Source: Pluralibacter gergoviae ATCC 33028 = NBRC 105706 (lineage in GTDB: Bacteria > Pseudomonadota > Gammaproteobacteria > Enterobacterales > Enterobacteriaceae). Taken from it: a DNA stretch of 64,000 nucleotides. Location of the stretch: positions 91,732-155,731 of the forward strand of contig NZ_BCZS01000013.1 in the NCBI RefSeq assembly GCF_001598855.1. Direction: 5' to 3'. This document shows, piece by piece, positions 59,051 through 64,000 of this stretch. A program made the translations under genes and the position numbers. Below the pieces are notes generated by a model. That model searched no databases. It worked only from the letters and a program-made list of their open reading frames with translations, and was not told where the DNA came from. The stretch's first letter is position 1, and the number at the start of each line of letters is the position of its first letter.

Positions 59051-60450
59051 TCCCGCCCCCTGACAACGAACGTGTCGCCGTTCATCGCGGCCTTCATCAG
59101 ACAGCTGAGGCATATCCCGCCGCCTGCTACGGCGGGGAACGGCAGCTCATTGCGCTTCGCAAAAAGCGTCCTCGGCGCCCGCCGGATATAGCTCGCCACC
59201 GTCCCGTACTCTATCCTTCCCGCCTCCAGCCGCAGGTAGCTTCCGCCCCCTATCAGCGTCACCCGCTTTTTCCCGGCAAACAGCACGTCTTCCGTGGAGC
59301 TTACCGTCAGCTTCTTCTGCGCAAACAGCTGCAGCTTCCCGTTCTGCGCCTGCATCTCCACCGGGCCTTCGCCCGACTTCAGGCTCAGCTGCCCCGTGCG
59401 GGCAAACAGCCCCAGCTTTTCGCCCGCCAGCGCCGTCATGCTGCCCATCGCGCCGACGCTGACGTCGCCCCCGGCGTTAATCGCCACGTTCTTCGCGGCG
59501 GTAAGCTGCACGTGCTCCCCGCTGGCCAGCGCCATCCCCTCCGGCGCCGAGAGCAGCAGCGCCTGGTTGAGCGGCTTCAGCCGCTCCGCGAACATCGCCC
59601 GCTGGCTGTCAATATCGGCCTTCAGGGCCCTGGCCTGCTCTGCGGCCATCTCCAGCTGCGCCATCCGTTCCTGAAGCTGCTCAATCTCCTTCAGGGCGGC
59701 GTCCATATCCAGCACCTCGCCCTGCGCCTTCGGCTGGCCGTCGGCGCTGATGAACAGCCCCTTTCCGGCGCGGAGGACCCCGTACTCGTCGGTGCGCAGC
59801 TCGGCGCCCGCGCCCCGCTGTTCCTCCCGGTTATCCACCAGGTGGCCGGCGTTAAGCTGGGTTTTGCCGTACTCCGTGGCGAGCTTGACGTGCTCTTCCT
59901 GCCTTCTGTCCTCCATCCGCAGCTTGTTGTTCGCCGGCGTGCGCAGCACGTTGCGGGTGTGGTTGTCCCGGCTGACCGGGTCCGGGTGCTCTGAGTCGTG
60001 CATGGCGTGGGAGATATAGGGCAGGTCGATGTCGCCGCTGCTGAAGGCAACCGCCACCTCGGCGCCGTCGATGAGCGGGGTGTGCCAGCCGTAGGTGTCG
60101 CCGCCGTACGGCTTTGCCATCCGCAGCCACAGGTAGGCGTAGCCCTGCTCCCCGGTGCTGCGGTCAAAGTCCAGCCGCACCCGGTAGCGGCCGTGCTCGT
60201 CCAGCCAGGCACAGGTGTCGCCCTTCTCCCGGCTCTCCACCCGCGCGGGCAGGGTGCCGTGCACCTCCGGGCGCGGGTACGCCACCGGACGGTAGCAGTA
60301 GTTTTCAGCGTAGGGCATTCCCCACAGGGAGACGTGCAGCCGGGAGTCCCGCGAGGCGCGAGGCGTTGCTGAAGAGGTGTATGCGGGCAGCGCCGTTAAG
60401 CGTCCGCTCGTGGCGGATGCGGGCGTAAAAGGCCCCCGTTTCCGGATATA
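59047..60450 (-). pseudogene. Truncated VgrG copy (C-terminal part)
   Basis: The open part (59047-60318) encodes 423 residues: LWG-MPYAENYCYRPVAYPRPEVHG, the gp5-type OB fold (LPARVESREKGDTCAWLDEHGRYRVRLDFD), KPYGGDTYGWHTPLIDGAEVAVAFSSGDIDLP, and the long beta-helix/DUF2345 needle with a C-terminal GGGICLSCLMKAAMNG. Upstream, to about 60450, DNA still encodes YARIRHERTLNGAARIHLFSN of the gp27-like domain but in another frame, with an internal deletion at a GCGAGGC repeat. The rest of the N-terminal half is missing. It cannot form a full spike; it may be a recombination donor. Confidence 0.85.
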
Positions 60451-60508
60451 CTGTCCCTGGCGGTGGTGAACTCAATCCTTCAGCGGAATTATTCGCTCAG
60501 GGAGCCTG

Positions 60509-61201
60509 TTAGAGTTCACTAATTTTAGGTAGTTCACCATGCGACGAGAGTTCTATCTCAATATTATTTGCTATGTTAATGTCATCAGTTAAATTTCCAT
60601 TGAAATTATCTTTAGAAATAATAAGAGTCCCGGGATTGTTATTACAATAAATAACCTCTGATGCGTTTAACAAACAATCTCTATTAATTATTTTTGGTAA
60701 GTATAACATCCACCCCACTGATAATCTATCATCAAATACAGATCTCATTCTTAGATCATATTGTTCAGTATCTAGCAATACAAACTTAAACTCCCAAGCA
60801 TTTATTGTTAAAATGCGCATTATGAAATTAATAAATGTATTTTTGTCATGAGTTCCCGATAATGATTTCATTGTAAGCGTCAAATAATATCTTTTAGTTG
60901 AGACCGCTGGCGTATTCATCACCCATATAGTTAACACGCTGTCATCTTTGTTTTTATCGGCCAACACAAAATTAAATACATCATCTTCATTCATAAGAGT
61001 GTCTACATACTTCAAAGCTTCTGCTGTGACTCTTTCACTTTTAATAGCTATCATTTCATTCATCGGATGTGCGATTAACCATTCCGCGGGCTTTTCTGGC
61101 CAATTTGGTATTAAATTGATGAACTTAGATACTTCATCAAATATTTCTATAGCACTTGCCTCATTTTTCCTATAGAAAATAAATTGCATTTTATAAAACA
61201 T
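60509..61201 (-). CDS. Imm52-type immunity protein E
   Basis: Cognate inhibitor of divergent toxin E. The ATG at 61201 is favoured (GAGG about 10 bases upstream) over GTG at 61207. 230 residues, clearly related to the other immunity proteins only at the end: SVFDDRLSVGWMLYLPKII, a short PGTLIISKDNFNG and NNIEIELSSHGELP. Very AT-rich. It lies 12 bases after toxin E and is followed by the truncated VgrG. Confidence 0.75.
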   Translation of the reverse strand: MFYKMQFIFYRKNEASAIEIFDEVSKFINLIPNWPEKPAEWLIAHPMNEMIAIKSERVTAEALKYVDTLMNEDDVFNFVLADKNKDDSVLTIWVMNTPAVSTKRYYLTLTMKSLSGTHDKNTFINFIMRILTINAWEFKFVLLDTEQYDLRMRSVFDDRLSVGWMLYLPKIINRDCLLNASEVIYCNNNPGTLIISKDNFNGNLTDDINIANNIEIELSSHGELPKISEL

Positions 61202-61213
61202 AAACACTGCACC

Positions 61214-61879
61214 TCATTTAAACTCAGGAAATATTTCCGTTATAAAGTTAGAAGGCATTGATTTATGGAAAACATCAATTTTAAATCCATTCATCAAAAA
61301 AATCTTTTTGGCATGAGCATAGCTTATAGGCTGCATAAAGTACCATTCTAATCTTCCTGGCGGCATCCCTTCTAATGCAACAGCATTTTGTGCTTTTGCC
61401 TGCTTCAAAAACGGACCTTCCTTTCCATATTTCAAATTCATAAAAAACTTCATTTCCCCATATTCATCGAAAAACTGATCATAATTAGCTTTTGTTTCTT
61501 TTAATACACATTCTTTTGGACTAAACCCATCAAATGCAACACCATAAGTCCATTCCATTACTTTCATAATCTGAAAATATATCGGAAAATGACAGATATA
61601 ATATTGATAAGCAATGCTTACTTCTGACCATCCAATAATATTCTGTAACGTTACTTCGCCCTTTGTATAAACACACTGCTCACATCCTTCTTCACTTAAT
61701 TCCTTGATCAAGGATTTTGATTCAGCTTCCACTTTCTCCATTTCGCTCAAATATGCAGCACGCCTTACTTCCATATCTTGGATAATGCTTATAATCCCAC
61801 CAAGACGCCCTCTTCCAGTTCGCGGGAAAATGCCTATCCTTCCTGAAGGCGTAGGATATATTACCCCTGTATCACTCAT
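61214..61879 (-). CDS. Type VI toxin E, divergent Tox-REase-5-type nuclease
   Basis: A 221-residue toxin with a different N-terminus (MSDTGVIYPTPSGRIGIFPRTGRG) and a coiled-coil-like stretch (residues 35-65), then GCEQCVYTKGE (CxxC), SEVSIAYQYYICHFP, and the nuclease core VAFDGFSPKECVLKETKANYDQFFDEYG with D and E-T-K. The EWYFMQPISYAHAKKIF end is shared with toxins A-D. Shorter than the others, with strong AT richness, so acquired from another lineage. Its start overlaps the small partner gene by 8 bases. Confidence 0.8.
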   Translation of the reverse strand: MSDTGVIYPTPSGRIGIFPRTGRGRLGGIISIIQDMEVRRAAYLSEMEKVEAESKSLIKELSEEGCEQCVYTKGEVTLQNIIGWSEVSIAYQYYICHFPIYFQIMKVMEWTYGVAFDGFSPKECVLKETKANYDQFFDEYGEMKFFMNLKYGKEGPFLKQAKAQNAVALEGMPPGRLEWYFMQPISYAHAKKIFLMNGFKIDVFHKSMPSNFITEIFPEFK

Positions 61880-62225
61880 GAGTGCCTCTCGTTAGTCTGT
61901 TAAATACATTATCACTAATTTGTCGATACTTAATATATTCCCTTTCAACACTCTCCTTTCCATGTAATAACCAGCTCTGCATCTCTTCCGTTTTGTAAAA
62001 ATAAGGCTCAAAAGCACTTAGGATTAGAAAATCATTTCTAACACCCTTATCTTTAAATTCATGAAAAGTAACAAATTCATCTGCATCTTTCAAAATTATC
62101 GGTAATTGCTCATTATCAGAAAGAGAGGGGGCATTTTTCCGTATTATACTGCATATGTTATCTATATAATTTACCGTTTCTTTTTCAGATAAAATCGCAA
62201 GCTGTTTTTCAGTAAATCTCAACAT
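61872..62225 (-). CDS. Small type VI partner protein E
   Basis: A 117-residue homolog of the 114-residue proteins (MLRFTEKQLAILSEKETVNYID; DKGVRNDFLILSAFEPYFYKTEEMQSWLLHG). Conservation of the VR-DFL-L-A---P-FY pattern between this AT-rich copy and copies A-D shows it is a real family with a role tied to the toxin. Confidence 0.7.
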   Translation of the reverse strand: MLRFTEKQLAILSEKETVNYIDNICSIIRKNAPSLSDNEQLPIILKDADEFVTFHEFKDKGVRNDFLILSAFEPYFYKTEEMQSWLLHGKESVEREYIKYRQISDNVFNRLTRGTHE

Positions 62226-62246
62226 TCTTCACTCCTTGTCCAAATG

Positions 62247-62756
62247 TCAGTTAACTTCTCTGTATGTACTTGCTCTATGCAGAGTTAAAACTCCATTCGA
62301 GCAGGAAGCCCATTCATGGCAACATGAGATAAGCCGATCATAATCAGCCTCTTCGAGAATAATTTTTATATCTGCCAGAACTCTTGGATCGTAAATCCTA
62401 AAAAAAGAATTCCGTCCATCTGGAAGTTGAAGATTTAAAAATTCACTTATATGCTTTACAAGCTTTCCTGACGATAAAGATGAAACAATCCATGAGACTG
62501 ACGGCAAAGCTGATGACAACTCATTTATCCTCTCCCTGAGAAACACTGATGTATTGAGCCGCAATAACCATGGCCCCGCAAATGCAATACGTGAATCAGG
62601 CCAGGTATTAAAAAAAGGCATTGCGACGTTTCTTTCAAATTTCAACTCTTCACCATAATGACGCTCATATTGCAACCCATCAACAAGAGCAAACAATGAA
62701 CTGAAAGGATAAGAGATTAAATTTCTCATAACAAAGTTATATGAACTGTTATCCAC
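62247..62756 (-). CDS. DUF4123 type VI effector adaptor E
   Basis: A 169-residue adaptor for toxin E, similar to adaptor D in LFALVDGLQYERHYGEELKFERN, PDSRIAFAGPWLLRLN, LPSVSWIVSSL and LQLPDGRNSFFRIYDPRVLADI, but otherwise diverged and AT-rich. It lies 13 bases downstream of the VgrG stop, before the small partner gene. Confidence 0.87.
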   Translation of the reverse strand: MDNSSYNFVMRNLISYPFSSLFALVDGLQYERHYGEELKFERNVAMPFFNTWPDSRIAFAGPWLLRLNTSVFLRERINELSSALPSVSWIVSSLSSGKLVKHISEFLNLQLPDGRNSFFRIYDPRVLADIKIILEEADYDRLISCCHEWASCSNGVLTLHRASTYREVN

Positions 62757-62769
62757 TACTTTTCCCCCA

Positions 62770-64000
62770 CTACTTTTCCCTTACAATAAAAGCGGTTCCA
62801 TTCATCACAGCTTTCATTAAACAGCTGAGGCATATTCCTCCACCCGCCACTGCCGGGAAGGACATTTCATTGCGCTTCGAAAAAAACGTCCGCGGCACCC
62901 GCCGGATATAGCTTCCCACCGTCCCGTACTCTATTTTCCCCGCCTCCAGCCGCAGGTAGCTTCCGCCGCCAATCAGCGTCACCCGCTTTTTCCCCGCGAA
63001 CAGCACGTCCTCCGTCGAGGTCACCGTCAGCTTCTTCTGCGCAAACAGCTGCATTTTTCCGTTCTGCGCCTGCATCTCCACCGGGCCTTCACCCGACTTC
63101 AGGCTCAGCTGCCCCGTGCGGGCAAACAGCCCCAGCTTTTCGCCCGCCAGCCCCGTCATGCTGCCCATCACCCCGACGCTGATGTCGCCACCGGCGTTAA
63201 TCGCCACGTTCCGCGCGGCCGCCAGCTGCATGTGCTCCCCGCTGGCCAGCGCCATCCCCTCCGGTGCCGAGAGCAGCAGCGCCTGGTTGAGCGGCTTCAG
63301 CCGTTCCGCAAACATCGCCCGCTGGCTGTCAATATCGGCCTTCAGGGCCCTGGCCTGCTCTGCGGCCATCTCCAGCTGCGCCATCCGTTCCTGAAGCTGC
63401 TCAATCTCCTTCAGGGCGGCCTCCATATCCAGCACCTCGCCCTGCGCCTTCGGCTGGCCGTCGGCGCTGATGAACAGCCCCTTTCCGGCGCGGAGGACCC
63501 CGTACTCGTCGGTGCGCAGCTCGGCGCCCGCGCCCCGCTGTTCCTCCCGGTTATCCACCAGGTGGCCGGCGTTAAGCTGGGTCCTGCCGTACTCCGTGGC
63601 GAGCTTGACGTGCTCTTCCCCGCGCCTGTCCTCCATCCGCAGCTTGTTGTTCGACGGCGTGCGCAGCACGTTGCGGGTGTGGTTGTCCCGGCTGACCGGG
63701 TCCGGGTGCTCTGAGTCGTGCATGGCGTGGGAGATATAGGGCAGGTCGATGTCGCCGCTGCTGAAGGCAACCGCCACCTCGGCGCCGTCGATGAGCGGGG
63801 TGTGCCAGCCGTAGGTGTCGCCGCTGTACGGCTTCGCCATCCGCAGCCACAGGTAGGCGTAGCCCTGCTCCCCGATGCTGCGGTCAAAGTCCAGCCGCAC
63901 CCGGTAGCGGCCGTATTCGTCCAGCCAGGCGTAAATGTCGCCCTTCTCCCGGCTCTCCACCCGCGCGGGCAGGGTGCCGTGCACCTCCGGGCGCGGGTAC
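62770..64000 (-). CDS. vgrG: Type VI secretion spike protein VgrG (partial, runs off window)
   Basis: Only the C-terminal 409 codons or so are in the window; the frame is open to the edge (YPRPEVHGTL precedes). It has the gp5 OB fold, the DUF2345 beta-helix (KNVAINAGGDISVG-like repeats, EKLGLFARTGQLSLKSGEGPVEMQAQNGKMQL) and a final GGGICLSCLMKAVMNG with two Cys. A coiled-coil-like segment (KEIEQLQERMAQLEMAAEQARALKAD) lies between. Nearly identical in DNA to the truncated copy at 59047. It is the likely carrier of the toxin E module encoded after it. Confidence 0.93.
   Translation of the reverse strand, partial: YPRPEVHGTLPARVESREKGDIYAWLDEYGRYRVRLDFDRSIGEQGYAYLWLRMAKPYSGDTYGWHTPLIDGAEVAVAFSSGDIDLPYISHAMHDSEHPDPVSRDNHTRNVLRTPSNNKLRMEDRRGEEHVKLATEYGRTQLNAGHLVDNREEQRGAGAELRTDEYGVLRAGKGLFISADGQPKAQGEVLDMEAALKEIEQLQERMAQLEMAAEQARALKADIDSQRAMFAERLKPLNQALLLSAPEGMALASGEHMQLAAARNVAINAGGDISVGVMGSMTGLAGEKLGLFARTGQLSLKSGEGPVEMQAQNGKMQLFAQKKLTVTSTEDVLFAGKKRVTLIGGGSYLRLEAGKIEYGTVGSYIRRVPRTFFSKRNEMSFPAVAGGGICLSCLMKAVMNGTAFIVREK

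Larger units (their letters stand above)
59047..64000 (-). repeat. Direct repeat of the vgrG 3' part flanking module E
   Basis: About 1.25 kb of vgrG sequence at 59047-60300 is repeated in the same direction at 62770-64000 with only scattered differences. The 2.5 kb between them carries adaptor E, small protein E, toxin E and immunity E. Recombination between the copies would remove module E and join the complete VgrG to the D-C-B-A array. Confidence 0.85.

Overview
The window is a 64 kb stretch of an enterobacterial chromosome. The order lysS - idi - ygeR-like gene - glyU tRNA, the high-GC backbone, a lacZ ending close to the Klebsiella type, a yqeF/yqeG pair and an aco-type regulator with aldehyde and alcohol dehydrogenases all point to the Klebsiella / Enterobacter group. 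I cannot name the species from sequence alone.

Layout. (1) 1-2280: core genes (end of lysS, idi, a LysM/M23 lipoprotein) and tRNA-Gly(CCC). (2) 2261-12481: a 10.2 kb island inserted in the 3' end of glyU, bounded by a 21-bp direct repeat. It carries a tyrosine integrase, a Shedu-type (DUF4263) anti-phage nuclease, a serine resolvase followed by a DUF4062 protein, an XRE regulator, several unknown membrane or lipoproteins and about 1 kb of gene-free, hairpin-rich DNA. (3) 12482-14000: a second, older-looking accessory patch (STM2901-like and DUF1493 genes) just outside the island. (4) 14034-33167: small metabolic units: LysR/PRISE reductase pair, acetyltransferase, glutathione peroxidase, glyoxalase-fold protein, lacI-lacZ without an adjacent lacY, a UbiD/UbiX aromatic acid decarboxylase operon with a divergent LysR, a GlxA-type regulator, the formaldehyde-fixing pair hxlA-hxlB, a nitronate monooxygenase, a BetT-like transporter and a DUF2254 membrane protein. 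(5) 33236-37979: a porin - bglG - bglF beta-glucoside operon controlled by three separate antiterminator/terminator leaders. (6) 37959-44593: hiuH, queH, a four-gene redox operon (periplasmic peroxiredoxin, DsbD-like protein, ECF sigma factor, NrsF-type anti-sigma), ydbC and yqeG. (7) 44813-50616: yqeF, a sigma-54 activator and its probable target operon (aldehyde then alcohol dehydrogenase).

(8) 50837-64000 (all minus strand) is the most striking part: a type VI secretion vgrG-linked toxin island. A VgrG that runs off the window edge is followed by a DUF4123 adaptor, a small partner protein, a Tox-REase-5-type nuclease toxin and an Imm52-type immunity protein. Then comes a second, truncated VgrG C-terminal copy with its own adaptor and four tandem copies (period about 1.96 kb) of the same small protein / toxin / immunity module. 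Across the copies the toxin N-terminal part and the immunity C-terminal part are almost constant, while the toxin C-terminus and immunity N-terminus, which touch each other on the DNA, are variable. The modules are mosaic, carry scars of the adaptor 3' end, and the last immunity gene has a one-base frameshift in a homopolymer. The array looks like a recombining store of toxin-immunity specificities.
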